Shown piece after piece: positions 35,018-44,354 of a stretch of DNA of 64,000 bases; position 1 is the stretch's first letter, and each line of letters begins with the position of its first letter. Below the pieces are notes generated by a model. That model was given only the letters and a program-made list of their open reading frames with translations, made no database searches and was not told the origin of the DNA. The position numbers and the translations under genes are program-made. Source of the stretch: Paenirhizobium naphthalenivorans (lineage in GTDB: Bacteria; Pseudomonadota; Alphaproteobacteria; Rhizobiales; Rhizobiaceae); NCBI RefSeq assembly GCF_007992095.1, contig NZ_BJZP01000022.1:17482-81481 (forward strand), in the 5' to 3' direction.

Positions 35018-37078
35018 ATGAATGTTTCGGCTCGCGTTCCGCGCCGTCTCGAAAGCTATGTCTGTGGCCGCTGGACACCCGGCGAGAAGCAAGGCGTACC
35101 GCTGCTCGATGCCTCGACGGGTGCCGCAATTGCATTCATCGACTCGACCGGCATCGATTTCGCCGCAGCACTCGCCTATGGCCGCGAGGTCGGCGGACCG
35201 AACTTGCGCGCCCTGTCGTTCCACGAACGGGCGCAGATGCTGAAAGCCCTCGGCCAGGTCCTGATGGACATGAAGGAGGAATTCTACGCCGAGAGCGCCC
35301 TGACCGGCGCCACGCGTGCCGACGGCTGGGTCGACATCGAGGGCGGCATCGGCACGATGCTGTCCTATTCGTCCAAGGCCCGGCGCGAGTTGCCGAACAC
35401 CCGCGTGCTGCTCGACGGCGACGTGGAACTTCTGTCGAAGGACAACAGCTTTTCCGCCCAGCATATCCTCACCCCGCTGCACGGCATCGCCGTCCACATC
35501 AACGCCTTCAACTTCCCCGTCTGGGGCATGCTCGAGAAGATCGCCCCGACGCTGATCGCCGGCGTGCCGTCGCTGGTCAAACCGGCAAGCCAGACCGCCT
35601 ATCTCACGGAACTCGTGGTGCGGCGGATCATCGAGACCGGCATCCTGCCGGAGGGGGCGTTGCAGCTTGTGTCCGGTTCGGTCGGCGATCTGCTCGACCA
35701 TGTCGGGGGACAGGATGCGGTGACTTTCACCGGTTCGGCCTGGACCGGGCGCAAGCTGAAGTCGCACCCGGCGGTCGTCGCCAATTCGGTGCGCTTCACC
35801 ATGGAAGCCGACAGCCTCAACGCCTCGGTGCTCGGCCCCGATGCCGGCCCGGGCACCGAGGAATTCGACCTCTTCGTCAAGGAAGTGGCGCGCGAGATGA
35901 CGTCGAAGGCCGGCCAGAAATGCACGGCGATCCGCCGTGTGATTGCGCCGAAGGCCCACGTTCAGGCGCTGGTCGCGGCGCTAGGCGATCGCCTTGGCAA
36001 GACGACGCTCGGCAACCCTTCTGACGAGGGGGTTCGCATGGGACCGCTGGCAAGCCTTGCCCAGCGCGACGAAGTGCGCGAGCGCATTCGTGACCTTTCG
36101 GCCGATGCCGAGATCGTTGCGGGTGATCCCGACAATGTGCGTGTGTTCTCTGGTGATGCCGAGAAGGGGGCCTTCCTCAATCCCGTCCTTCTCTATTGTG
36201 ACAAGCCTTTTTCCGCTTCCGCGATCCACGATGTCGAGGCGTTTGGTCCGGTGTCCACCGTGATGCCCTATGAGGGGCTCGAGGAAGCGATCGCCCTTGC
36301 ACAAATGGGTAAGGGTTCGTTGGCGGCTTCGGTCTTCACCAATGATCCGAAGGTCGCTGAGGAAATGGTGATCGGCATGGCGCCGTACCATGGTCGCATC
36401 CTGATCGGAAACCGCGCGTCGGCAAAGACCTCGACCGGCCATGGATCGCCGCTTGCGGGGCTGGTTCATGGTGGTCCTGGCCGCGCCGGTGGTGGCGAGG
36501 AAATGGGCGGCATGCGCGGCGTGAAGCATTACATGCAGCGCACCGCCGTCCAAGGGACCCCGCGTCTGCTCTCTGCCGTCACCGGCCGCTGGCTCGAAGG
36601 CGCCGGCGCCGGTGACACGAGTGTCCATCCGTTCCGCAAGTCGCTTGCCGAACTCAAGATCGGCGACCAGATCGTCACGGCAAAACGCACGGTTTCGCTC
36701 GATGACATCGAGCACTTCGCCCGCTTCACCGGCGACACCTTCTATGCCCACATGGATGAAGCGGCCGCCAAGGCCAATCCGTTCTTCGACGGGCGGGTGG
36801 CGCACGGCTATCTGATCGTGTCCTTTGCCGCCGGCCTGTTCGTCGATCCGGATCCGGGTCCGGTTCTCGCCAACTATGGCGTCGACAACCTGCGCTTCCT
36901 GACCCCGGTCAATCCGGGCGATACGCTGCAGGTTCGCTTGACCTGCAAGGAAATCAATCCGCGTGCCAATGCCGATCATGGCGAAGTGCGCTGGGATTGC
37001 CAGGTCACGAACCAGGACGGTGCGGTCGTCGCGCAATACGATGTGCTGACCATGGTCGCCAAGACCTGGAAGGCATAG
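35018..37078 (+). CDS. paaZ: Bifunctional oxepin-CoA hydrolase / 3-oxo-5,6-dehydrosuberyl-CoA semialdehyde dehydrogenase PaaZ
   Basis: This 686-residue protein opens the oxepin ring and oxidises the resulting aldehyde. The N-terminal aldehyde dehydrogenase domain (about 1-520) has FTGSAWTGRKLK and the catalytic-cysteine block KAGQKCTAIRRV. The C-terminal MaoC-like hydratase (about 535-686) shows FARFTGDTFYAHMDEAAAKANPFFDGRVAHGYL, the usual hot-dog hydratase motif. AGGAAGG precedes the ATG. It is the last gene of the plus-strand operon and is followed by a terminator facing paaR. Confidence 0.95.
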   Translation: MNVSARVPRRLESYVCGRWTPGEKQGVPLLDASTGAAIAFIDSTGIDFAAALAYGREVGGPNLRALSFHERAQMLKALGQVLMDMKEEFYAESALTGATRADGWVDIEGGIGTMLSYSSKARRELPNTRVLLDGDVELLSKDNSFSAQHILTPLHGIAVHINAFNFPVWGMLEKIAPTLIAGVPSLVKPASQTAYLTELVVRRIIETGILPEGALQLVSGSVGDLLDHVGGQDAVTFTGSAWTGRKLKSHPAVVANSVRFTMEADSLNASVLGPDAGPGTEEFDLFVKEVAREMTSKAGQKCTAIRRVIAPKAHVQALVAALGDRLGKTTLGNPSDEGVRMGPLASLAQRDEVRERIRDLSADAEIVAGDPDNVRVFSGDAEKGAFLNPVLLYCDKPFSASAIHDVEAFGPVSTVMPYEGLEEAIALAQMGKGSLAASVFTNDPKVAEEMVIGMAPYHGRILIGNRASAKTSTGHGSPLAGLVHGGPGRAGGGEEMGGMRGVKHYMQRTAVQGTPRLLSAVTGRWLEGAGAGDTSVHPFRKSLAELKIGDQIVTAKRTVSLDDIEHFARFTGDTFYAHMDEAAAKANPFFDGRVAHGYLIVSFAAGLFVDPDPGPVLANYGVDNLRFLTPVNPGDTLQVRLTCKEINPRANADHGEVRWDCQVTNQDGAVVAQYDVLTMVAKTWKA

Positions 37079-37088
37079 GGACAAGCAG

Positions 37089-37124
37089 AAACCGACGGCG
37101 GGCGCAAAGGCCGGCCGTCGGTTT
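37089..37124. terminator. Terminator between convergent paaZ and paaR
   Basis: AAACCGACGGC (37089-37099) pairs with GCCGTCGGTTT (37114-37124), 11 pairs. It is followed by GAAAAA on the plus strand, and the A3/T3 ends let it act in both directions. It lies between the convergent stops. Confidence 0.7.
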
Positions 37125-37175
37125 GAAAAATGTTCGTGAGCGAAAGGCCTTCGGCGGAATATCGCCTGATCTGTC

Positions 37176-37775
37176 TTAGCGGACCGCCTTGATGCCTTCG
37201 AGAATCAAGGTCGTCGCAACATCGGCGTAGTCGTCGCGGGTGATCCTGCCGCCATCGCGGAACCACATGTAGACCCAGTTCATCATGCCGAACAGCGACA
37301 TGGTGACGGGCATCAGCAGGGGTCTCTCCTTACTGTCGAGCTCGGGATTGATCTCCCGCAAGAGGTTCGAGAAGCGCCGCACGATACGCCGTTCGATTTC
37401 GGTTATGCCGGCCTTCTGCTCATCGGACAGCGCCGATGTCGCATTGAGCTGCACCTTGTGCTGGTTGTCGGCGCCGCGATAGTCCTCGAGCACCGCCCCG
37501 ACCAGTCGCCGAAGCCGCTTCTCCGGTGCTTCATCCGGGGCATCTGCCGCCTGGATCGCCTCATCAAGCTCTTCCAGATGAGTGATGATGATCGCATAGA
37601 TCAGCGCATCCTTGCTGGGATAGTAGTGATACAGCAGCGCCTTGGAGACGCTTGAGTGGGTCGCGATCTGAGACATGGACGCCTTTTCCATGCCCTGTTC
37701 GGCAAATACCGCGGCAGCATTGTCGAGAATGCCGCGCCGTTTTTCCTCAAAGTCGGTTGCCCGGGTGCGAGCCAT
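37176..37775 (-). CDS. paaR: TetR-family regulator PaaR
   Basis: This 199-residue TetR protein has an N-terminal helix-turn-helix (RRGILDNAAAVFAEQGMEKASMSQIATHSSVSKALLYHYYPSKDALIYAII). The AGGAAAG before the ATG at 37775 sets the start. It follows paaG-I-K in the same direction. In beta- and alphaproteobacteria a TetR-type PaaR represses paa genes and is released by phenylacetyl-CoA. Two matching palindromes (29904-29920 and 40498-40515) lie before the two paa promoters. The identity as PaaR rests on context. Confidence 0.85.
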   Translation of the reverse strand: MARTRATDFEEKRRGILDNAAAVFAEQGMEKASMSQIATHSSVSKALLYHYYPSKDALIYAIIITHLEELDEAIQAADAPDEAPEKRLRRLVGAVLEDYRGADNQHKVQLNATSALSDEQKAGITEIERRIVRRFSNLLREINPELDSKERPLLMPVTMSLFGMMNWVYMWFRDGGRITRDDYADVATTLILEGIKAVR

Positions 37776-37872
37776 GATTTCACTTTCCTGCTTGCAGAAC
37801 GCCTGCAAAAGGGGGGCATAACTGCCCCCTCTTCAATATAATGATTGCCTTTGACCTGTCACGGGTGGCCGT

Positions 37873-39183
37873 TCAGGTCTTCGGGCGGTTGTCCACTACG
37901 CGCTTGGCCTTGCCTTCCGAGCGGGCGATCGAGGTCGGGTCCTGCACCTCGATCTTGGTGCTGATGCCAACGACGCTCTTGATATGGTGAGCCAGTTCCT
38001 TGGCCGACTGGGCGCGCGCCGCCGCATCGGTGGAATCGGCCGCGCATTCGACGTGGACGATCATGTTGTCCATTCGGCCGGCGCGTGTCAGCTCGATCTG
38101 GAAGTGCGGGGCAAGGCCGCCACACTTGAGGATCTGCTCCTCGATCTGGGTCGGGAAGACGTTGACACCGCGCAGAATGATCATGTCGTCGCTACGGCCG
38201 GTGATCTTCTCGATACGCCGCATCGAGCGGGCTGTGCCTGGAAGAAGACGGGTCAGGTCGCGGGTGCGATAGCGCACCATCGGCAGGCCTTCCTTGGTCA
38301 GCGTGGTGAACACGAGCTCGCCAAGTTCGCCGTCCGGCAGCACGGCCCCCGTGACCGGGTCGATGATTTCCGGATAGAAATGGTCTTCCCAGACATGGAG
38401 CCCATCCTTGGTTTCCACACATTCGTTGGCGACACCCGGCCCCATGACCTCGGAGAGGCCATAGATGTCAACCGCGTGCATGTTGAACGCCTGTTCGATC
38501 TCGCTACGCATGGCATTGGTCCAGGGTTCGGCGCCGAAGATGCCGACCTCGATCGAGCTCTCGCGCGGATCGATGCCTTGACGGCGGAACTCGTCGAGGA
38601 TCGAGAGCATGTAGGAGGGCGTCACCATGATGATGCGCGGCTTGAAATCGTTCATCAGTGTGACCTGGCGTTCGGTCATGCCACCGGAGATCGGCACGAC
38701 GGTGCAACCAAGGCGCTCGGCGCCGTAATGCGCGCCGAGGCCACCGGTGAACAGGCCGTAGCCATAGGCGACATGCACGATGTCGCCTGGTCGGCCGCCG
38801 GAGGCTCGGATGGAGCGGGCGACGACGTCGGCCCAGACATCGATGTCATGCTTGGTGTAGCCGACGACCGTCGGCTTGCCGGTGGTGCCGGAAGAGCCGT
38901 GGATACGGACAAGCTGCTCCCTGGGAACGGCGAACATGCCGAAGGGATAGGTATCTCGCAGGTCGGTCTTGGTGGTGAAGGGGAACTTGGAGAGGTCCGA
39001 AAGGGTCTTGAGATCCTCCGGATGAACGCCGTGCTCGTCGAAACGCTGGCGATAGAATGGCGAGTTCTCGTAACAATGCTTCAGCGAGCGCTTCATCCGG
39101 TGAAATTGGAGCGCTGAGATTTCATCGCGCGAGGCGATTTCGATCGGGTCCAGATCTTGGGGACGGGTTACAAAGTCGAGCAT
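37873..39183 (-). CDS. paaK: Phenylacetate-CoA ligase
   Basis: This 436-residue AMP-forming ligase catalyses the entry step, phenylacetate to phenylacetyl-CoA. The nucleotide motif is HGSSGTTGKPT (about residues 96-105); DIYGLSEVMGPGVA and YRTRDLTRLLPG are the other adenylation motifs, and ITGRSDDMIILRGVNVFPTQIE marks PaaK. The ATG at 39183 follows GGGAGGAAATC, so longer readings are not needed. The stop is 97 bases before the paaR start. Confidence 0.95.
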   Translation of the reverse strand: MLDFVTRPQDLDPIEIASRDEISALQFHRMKRSLKHCYENSPFYRQRFDEHGVHPEDLKTLSDLSKFPFTTKTDLRDTYPFGMFAVPREQLVRIHGSSGTTGKPTVVGYTKHDIDVWADVVARSIRASGGRPGDIVHVAYGYGLFTGGLGAHYGAERLGCTVVPISGGMTERQVTLMNDFKPRIIMVTPSYMLSILDEFRRQGIDPRESSIEVGIFGAEPWTNAMRSEIEQAFNMHAVDIYGLSEVMGPGVANECVETKDGLHVWEDHFYPEIIDPVTGAVLPDGELGELVFTTLTKEGLPMVRYRTRDLTRLLPGTARSMRRIEKITGRSDDMIILRGVNVFPTQIEEQILKCGGLAPHFQIELTRAGRMDNMIVHVECAADSTDAAARAQSAKELAHHIKSVVGISTKIEVQDPTSIARSEGKAKRVVDNRPKT

Positions 39184-39209
39184 GATTTCCTCCCTGGAAT
39201 GCATGGTGT

Positions 39210-39647
39210 TCAGGCGGGATCGGGCAGGTGAGTGCCCTTCACCGTGCGCGATAGGCCGCGAAACTCGGCGACCAGGTCGCCGCTCTGATTTGAAATACGG
39301 ATGTCGTAGATGCCGGAGCGGCCCTTGCGCGAAATCTCGCGGGCTTCCGCCGTCAGCCGATCACCGATCCTCCCGGGGTGAATATAAGTGATCGTGCAAT
39401 TTTGGGCGACCGTCAGCTGATTGTAGCCGTTGCAGGCAAAGGCAAAGGCGCTGTCGGCGAGCGTGAAAATGTACCCGCCATGGCAATTACCGTGGCCATT
39501 GGACATCAATTTGGTGATCTCCATCGACAATGTCGCCTGTCCCGGCGCGATGTGCTCGATGCGCATGCCGAGATTTTGCGAGGCCGTGTCGAGGTCCCAC
39601 ATGGCCTTGGCGCAGGCCTCCGCCATTTCCTGTGCGGTCATCGTCAT
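39210..39647 (-). CDS. paaI: Hydroxyphenylacetyl-CoA thioesterase PaaI
   Basis: This 145-residue hot-dog fold thioesterase releases CoA from dead-end intermediates. The motif NGHGNCHGGYIFTLADSAFAFACN contains the catalytic aspartate region of PaaI-type enzymes. The start at 39647 (MTMTAQEM) overlaps the paaG stop by four bases, supporting coupled translation. It belongs to the paaG-I-K-R unit. Confidence 0.93.
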   Translation of the reverse strand: MTMTAQEMAEACAKAMWDLDTASQNLGMRIEHIAPGQATLSMEITKLMSNGHGNCHGGYIFTLADSAFAFACNGYNQLTVAQNCTITYIHPGRIGDRLTAEAREISRKGRSGIYDIRISNQSGDLVAEFRGLSRTVKGTHLPDPA

Positions 39648-40438
39648 TTGCCTGAAAACTCCGGTTTGCGCTTTTCGAGAAAGGCGGTGACGCCTTCTGC
39701 ATAGTCGCTCGTGCGGCCGGCTTCGCGCTGGCAATCGCGCTCCATGTCGAGCTGTTCGTCGAGGCTGTTGGTGGCCGCAGCCTGGATGAGGCGCTTGGTG
39801 AGGCCGAGGCCCCGTGTCGCGCCTTCGGCTAGCGAGCGGGCGAGCGTCTCGGCCTCGCCGATCAGCTGGTCGTCGTCGGCCGCCTTCCAGATCAGGCCCC
39901 ATTCGGCGGCGCGCTCGGCCATCAGCGGTTCGGCGGTCATCGCCAGAGCCTTGGCGCGTGGCTCGCCGAGGATCCTGGCAAGGCTCCAACTGCCGCCAGC
40001 ATCGGGAATCAGGCCGATCTTGGCGAAGGCTTGGATGAATTTGGCCGAGCGTGCGGCAATCACGATGTCGCAGGCCAAGGCGATGTTGGCACCAGCGCCG
40101 GCCGCCACGCCGTTCACCGCGCAGATCACCGGTTTTTCGAGCGAGCGAATCAGCCGCAGCGTCGGATTGTAGAAGGTCTCGAGTGTGTGGCCGAGATCAG
40201 GAGCAGACCCGCCCTTGCGCGGATCGCGATCGCCCAGATCCTGGCCGGCGGAAAAACCGCGACCGGCGCCGGTCAGCAAAACCGCGCGTACGGCGACATC
40301 GTCATGGGCCCGCTGTAGCGCAGCGCGCAAAGCGATGTGCATCTCTTCATTAAACGAATTGAGTTTGTCCGGACGGTTCAGCGTCAGTCGCAGAACGCCG
40401 TGATCCATCGTCACCAGAACGGTGTCGGATTGGTGCAT
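39644..40438 (-). CDS. paaG: Ring-1,2-epoxyphenylacetyl-CoA isomerase PaaG (enoyl-CoA hydratase family)
   Basis: This 264-residue crotonase-fold enzyme converts the epoxide to oxepin-CoA and also acts on later double-bond isomers. Oxyanion-hole segments are visible in GRGFSAGQDLGDRDPRKG and NGVAAGAGANIALACDIVIAA. FAKIGLIPDAGGSWSLARILG is characteristic of PaaG. The ATG at 40438 follows GGGAGAGAGC. It is the first gene of the minus-strand unit, divergent from paaN. Confidence 0.93.
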   Translation of the reverse strand: MHQSDTVLVTMDHGVLRLTLNRPDKLNSFNEEMHIALRAALQRAHDDVAVRAVLLTGAGRGFSAGQDLGDRDPRKGGSAPDLGHTLETFYNPTLRLIRSLEKPVICAVNGVAAGAGANIALACDIVIAARSAKFIQAFAKIGLIPDAGGSWSLARILGEPRAKALAMTAEPLMAERAAEWGLIWKAADDDQLIGEAETLARSLAEGATRGLGLTKRLIQAAATNSLDEQLDMERDCQREAGRTSDYAEGVTAFLEKRKPEFSGK

Positions 40439-40497
40439 TGCTCTCTCCCTGGTCCCCGCTCCGAATTTTCCCGGGGGCGCAAAAAGATCTTGCATAA

Positions 40498-40515
40498 ACC
40501 GACCGGACGGTCAAT
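40498..40515. promoter_or_regulatory. PaaR-type operator between paaG and paaN
   Basis: AACCGACCGGACGGTCAAT contains ACCGGACGGT (40502-40511), a palindrome with a two-base centre, and shares ACCGNNCGGTCAAT with the reverse complement of the site at 29904-29920. It lies in the 107-base divergent gap, 31 bases before paaN. Confidence 0.7.
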
Positions 40516-40545
40516 GATAAAGGCAGGAGTAGGGAGGAAATTGCC

Positions 40546-42198
40546 ATGGACGACTTGTTCGACCGTCATCGCGGCCTGCTGGAGACGGCTGTAAGAGCCT
40601 TGTCCGAGCGGGGATTTTGGTCGCCATTTCCGGAAGTTCCCAGCGGCAAGATCTATGGCGAAACCGCCAAGGATGATGGCGAGACCTCCTTCAAGGCGTT
40701 GCTCGGGAGGCCGTTCGAACTGTCCGGCCATCCTGAAGGCAAGCGTCTCGGTGCAGAGATGTCGCCATGGGGACCAGAACTCCAGATTCTTTATCCGGCG
40801 GCCGATGCTGCGACGCTTATTGCCGCCTCCAAAGGCGCTGGTGTTGCCTGGGCCGATACCTCACCGGAGCTGCGGGTTGGCGTGTGCCTTGAGATCCTGA
40901 CGCGCCTCAACCGCATCAGCTTTGAAATGGCCAATGCCGTCATGCACACCACAGGTCAGGCCTTCCCGATGGCATTTCAGGCCGGCGGCCCCCATGCCCA
41001 GGATCGCGGTCTTGAAGCGGTGGCGACCGCATGGGTGGAAATGACCCGCACGCCGGGTCAGGCAACCTGGGAAAAACCGCAGGGCAAGGCGCCGCCGATC
41101 ATCCTGGAAAAGAACTGGCAGGTCGTGCCGCGTGGCATCGCGCTGACCATCGGTTGCCAGACCTTCCCGACATGGAACAGTTATCCGGGTCTGTTCGCGA
41201 GCCTTGCCACCGGCAATACCGTCATCGTCAAGCCGCATCCGGGCGCGATCCTTCCGCTGGCTTTGACCGTGAAGGTGGCGCGTGAAGTTCTGGTCGAAGC
41301 CGGGTTCCCGGCAGACGTCGTTCTGATCGCGGTTGATCAGGCGGGTGCCGAGATCACCAGGGAGCTGGTCACCCATCCGGACATCGGAATCATCGATTAC
41401 ACCGGCTCCAGCGCCTTTGGCGAATGGGTGCGTGACAATGCCCGTTCTGCGCAGGTGTTCACGGAGGAAGCTGGTGTGAACTCGATCGTCATTGCCGCGA
41501 CCGATGATTTCGCCGGTATGTGTGCCAATATCGCTTTTTCGCTGTCACTCTACTCGGGTCAGATGTGCACCGCCCCGCAGGATCTTTTCGTTCCGCGCGC
41601 CGGCATCGCGACCAATGAGGGACACAAGAGCTTCGATGAGGTCGCGACCGCGATCGGCGCTGCGGTGGATGCGCTTCTGAGCGATCCTGCGCGGGCTTCG
41701 GGCGTTTGCGGTGCGATCGCCAATCCTGCCACGCTTGCTCGGGTCGACACGGCACGCAGCTTCGGTCGTATCGTGCGCGATTCGCAGCCGCTTGCCGTTG
41801 GTTGCAGCGCAACGCCATTGATCATCACTGTGGACGCGAGCGAGACGAAGGCTCACGAGGAGGAGTGCTTCGGACCGGTCGCCTTCATTGTCGCCGTAGA
41901 CAACGCCGAGGCCGGCATTGAGGCGGCCGCTGACCTTGCCCGCCGCAAGGGCGCGATCACAGCCGCGCTCTACGATACCGACGAAGCGCGTATCGCCAAG
42001 GCGGTGAAGGCCTTCGCCCGTGCCGGCGTCAACCTGTCGATCAACCTGACCGGCAACATCTTCGTCAATCAATCCGCTGCGTTTTCCGACTTTCACGTCA
42101 CCGGTGGCAATCCCGCCGGCAACGCCAGCCTGACGGACACAGCTTTCGTCGCCAACCGGTTCCGGTTGGCGATGTGGCGCCGCCCCAAAGCGGCGTAA
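40546..42198 (+). CDS. paaN: Phenylacetic acid degradation protein PaaN
   Basis: This 550-residue aldehyde dehydrogenase-like protein is of the PaaN family. Its N-terminus (DDLFDRHRGLLETAVRALSERGFWSPFPEVPSGKIYGE) is PaaN-specific. The body has NWQVVPRGIALTIGCQTFPTWNSYPG, FASLATGNTVIVKPHPGA and SLYSGQMCTAPQD, where the cysteine is at the ALDH catalytic position. PaaZ alone can do the aldehyde step, so PaaN may be auxiliary or act on a related aldehyde. It begins the plus-strand unit that goes on to the LIV transporter. Confidence 0.9.
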   Translation: MDDLFDRHRGLLETAVRALSERGFWSPFPEVPSGKIYGETAKDDGETSFKALLGRPFELSGHPEGKRLGAEMSPWGPELQILYPAADAATLIAASKGAGVAWADTSPELRVGVCLEILTRLNRISFEMANAVMHTTGQAFPMAFQAGGPHAQDRGLEAVATAWVEMTRTPGQATWEKPQGKAPPIILEKNWQVVPRGIALTIGCQTFPTWNSYPGLFASLATGNTVIVKPHPGAILPLALTVKVAREVLVEAGFPADVVLIAVDQAGAEITRELVTHPDIGIIDYTGSSAFGEWVRDNARSAQVFTEEAGVNSIVIAATDDFAGMCANIAFSLSLYSGQMCTAPQDLFVPRAGIATNEGHKSFDEVATAIGAAVDALLSDPARASGVCGAIANPATLARVDTARSFGRIVRDSQPLAVGCSATPLIITVDASETKAHEEECFGPVAFIVAVDNAEAGIEAAADLARRKGAITAALYDTDEARIAKAVKAFARAGVNLSINLTGNIFVNQSAAFSDFHVTGGNPAGNASLTDTAFVANRFRLAMWRRPKAA

Positions 42199-42236
42199 TC
42201 GACTTCTTTATTCAATGTTCTCAGGGAGGAGATACA

Positions 42237-43379
42237 ATGAAAGCGACGACAACAACCGCACTTGCCATGCTGATGGCGCTCGGCATGGCAACTGCGGCCC
42301 AGGCCGAAATCAAGATCGGGGCCACCGTGTCTGCAACGGGTCCGGCCTCGTTCCTCGGTGACCCGGAAGCCAAGACGCTGGAAATGCTGGTGGAGGAGAT
42401 CAATGCCGCTGGCGGCGTGAACGGCGAGCAGCTCAAGCTCGTTCTCTATGACGATGGCGGTGATCCCAACAAGGCACGCACCTTCGCGACCCGCCTCGTC
42501 GAGGACGACGAAGTGGTCGCCATCATCGGCGGCACAACGACCGGCACGACCATGTCGATCATTCCGGTCGCCGAGGATTCCGAAGTCCCGTTCATCTCGC
42601 TCGCCGGCGCGATCGAAATTATCGATCCGGTCAAGCATTGGGTCTTCAAGACACCGCATACCGACCGCATGGCCTGCCAAAAGATCTTCGAGGACATGAA
42701 GAAGCGCGCTATCACCAAGATCGGCGTGATCTCCGGCACCGATGGCTTCGGTGCCTCGATGCACAAGCAGTGCGTCGCCGTTGTCGGTGACTACGGCATC
42801 GAAATCGTCGCCGACGAGACCTATGGTCCGCAGGATGCGGACATGACCCCGCAGCTGACCAATATCAAGGGTGCGGCCGGCGTGCAGGCCGTGCTCAATG
42901 CCGGCTTTGGCCAGGGCCCGTCGATCGTGACGCGCAACTATTCGCAGCTCGCCGTCGGCCTGCCGCTCTATCAGTCCCATGGCGTTGCCTCGGACGGCTT
43001 CATTGGCCTTGCCGGCGCAAAGGCTGCCGAAGGCGTTCGCCTTCCCGGCACTGCTTTGCTGGTTGCCGGCATCCTGGCGGACGGCGATCCGCAGAAGGCT
43101 GTCGTCACGGCCTACAAGACGGCCTACGAGAACAAGACCGGCTCTGCCGTCTCGACCTTCGGCGGTTACGCCCACGACGCGTTGCACATCCTGGTCGATG
43201 CGATCGGACGTGCCGGTTCCAGCGAACCCGCAGCGATCCGTGATGCCATCGAATCCACCTCTGGCCTGGTCGGCACCACCGGCGTCGTGACGATGTCGGC
43301 ACAAGACCACCTCGGCCTCGATCTCTCGGCATTTCGCATGTTGGAGATCAAGGACGGTGGCTGGACCATCGTCGAGTAA
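42237..43379 (+). CDS. LIV-type ABC substrate-binding protein of the phenylacetate island
   Basis: This 380-residue periplasmic binding protein has a Sec signal (MKATTTTALAMLMALGMATA.., cleavage after AQA). The mature start EIKIGATVSATGPASFLGDPEAKTLEMLVEEINAAGGVNG is the LivK/aromatic-acid class signature. The start has GGGAGGAG upstream. It follows paaN by 38 bases and precedes livHMGF-like genes, so phenylacetate or another aromatic acid is a likely ligand; inference only. Confidence 0.9.
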   Translation: MKATTTTALAMLMALGMATAAQAEIKIGATVSATGPASFLGDPEAKTLEMLVEEINAAGGVNGEQLKLVLYDDGGDPNKARTFATRLVEDDEVVAIIGGTTTGTTMSIIPVAEDSEVPFISLAGAIEIIDPVKHWVFKTPHTDRMACQKIFEDMKKRAITKIGVISGTDGFGASMHKQCVAVVGDYGIEIVADETYGPQDADMTPQLTNIKGAAGVQAVLNAGFGQGPSIVTRNYSQLAVGLPLYQSHGVASDGFIGLAGAKAAEGVRLPGTALLVAGILADGDPQKAVVTAYKTAYENKTGSAVSTFGGYAHDALHILVDAIGRAGSSEPAAIRDAIESTSGLVGTTGVVTMSAQDHLGLDLSAFRMLEIKDGGWTIVE

Positions 43380-43390
43380 ACACCCGACCC

Positions 43391-43453
43391 GTCCCGGCCG
43401 CGGGACGACAGTATTGGCGTGGAGCCCTCATGCAAGATGTAGGCTCCACGCCA
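43391..43453 (+). repeat. Two intercistronic stem-loops between binding protein and permease
   Basis: GTCCCG/CGGGAC (43391-43406) forms a small hairpin. TGGCGTGGAGCC (43415-43426) pairs perfectly with GGCTCCACGCCA (43442-43453), 12 pairs around a 15-base loop. No T-run follows. Such structures often raise the amount of binding protein over permease by limiting read-through or protecting the 3' end. Confidence 0.65.
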
Positions 43454-43481
43454 GAAATGTTCGGCCACAGTGGGATCTTCG

Positions 43482-44354
43482 ATGCCTGAACTGATGCAGT
43501 TTCTATTGTCCGGCCTGACGGTCGGCGCGGTCTATGCGCTTGTCGCGCTGGGCTTCACCATCATCTACAACGCCTCGGATGTGGTGAATTTCGCCCAGGG
43601 CGAATTCGTCATGCTGGGTGGCATGATCACGGTGTTCGCATTTGACGCCGGCCTGCCGTTGCCGCTGGCAGCCGCGATTGCGATCGCCGTGACCGCGGCG
43701 ATCGGTGTCGCCTTGAACAAGCTGGCGATCGGACCGGCGCGGGGCGCACCCGTCGTCTCCCTGATCATCATCACCATCGGCGCGTCGATCTTTATTCGTG
43801 GCGTGACCCAGCTCGTGTTCGACAAGCAGTTGCATCGCTTCCCGGCCTTCACCGGTGACGACCCGATCCACATCCTGGGCGCGACCATTCTGCCGCAGAG
43901 CCTGTGGGTCATTGCCGGTGCCGTCGTCGTCTTCGTGGCGCTCTGGCTTTTCTTCACCCGCACCCTGACCGGCAAGGCGGTGCTCGCCACATCGAACAAC
44001 CGCCTGGCAGCCCAGCTCGTCGGCATCAATACCAACTGGGTCATGACCCTGTCTTTCGCGCTGTCGGCAGCCATCGGCGCTCTGGCCGGCGTGCTCGTCA
44101 CGCCAATCACGCTCACCAGCTACGATCTTGGTATTGCGCTGGCCCTCAAGGGCTTTGCCGCGGCCATGCTCGGCGGCATGGGCAACCCGAAGGGCGCACT
44201 CGTCGGCGGCATTCTGCTCGGGCTTTTCGAGGCGTTGACGGCCGGTTTCCTCAGCTCGCAATACAAGGATGCGGTCGCCTTCGTGGTCATCCTCGCCGTT
44301 CTCTTCGCCATGCCGCAAGGCCTGTTCGGGCGTAACTCGGTCAATCGGGTGTGA
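43482..44354 (+). CDS. LIV-type ABC permease (LivH-like)
   Basis: This 290-residue membrane permease begins MPELMQFLLSGLTVGAVYALVALG. NASDVVNFAQGEFVMLGGMI is the LivH signature and GGMGNPKGALVGGILLGLFEAL the C-terminal loop. A GTG at 43470 is a possible longer start. Its stop codon shares a base with the next start. Confidence 0.9.
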   Translation: MPELMQFLLSGLTVGAVYALVALGFTIIYNASDVVNFAQGEFVMLGGMITVFAFDAGLPLPLAAAIAIAVTAAIGVALNKLAIGPARGAPVVSLIIITIGASIFIRGVTQLVFDKQLHRFPAFTGDDPIHILGATILPQSLWVIAGAVVVFVALWLFFTRTLTGKAVLATSNNRLAAQLVGINTNWVMTLSFALSAAIGALAGVLVTPITLTSYDLGIALALKGFAAAMLGGMGNPKGALVGGILLGLFEALTAGFLSSQYKDAVAFVVILAVLFAMPQGLFGRNSVNRV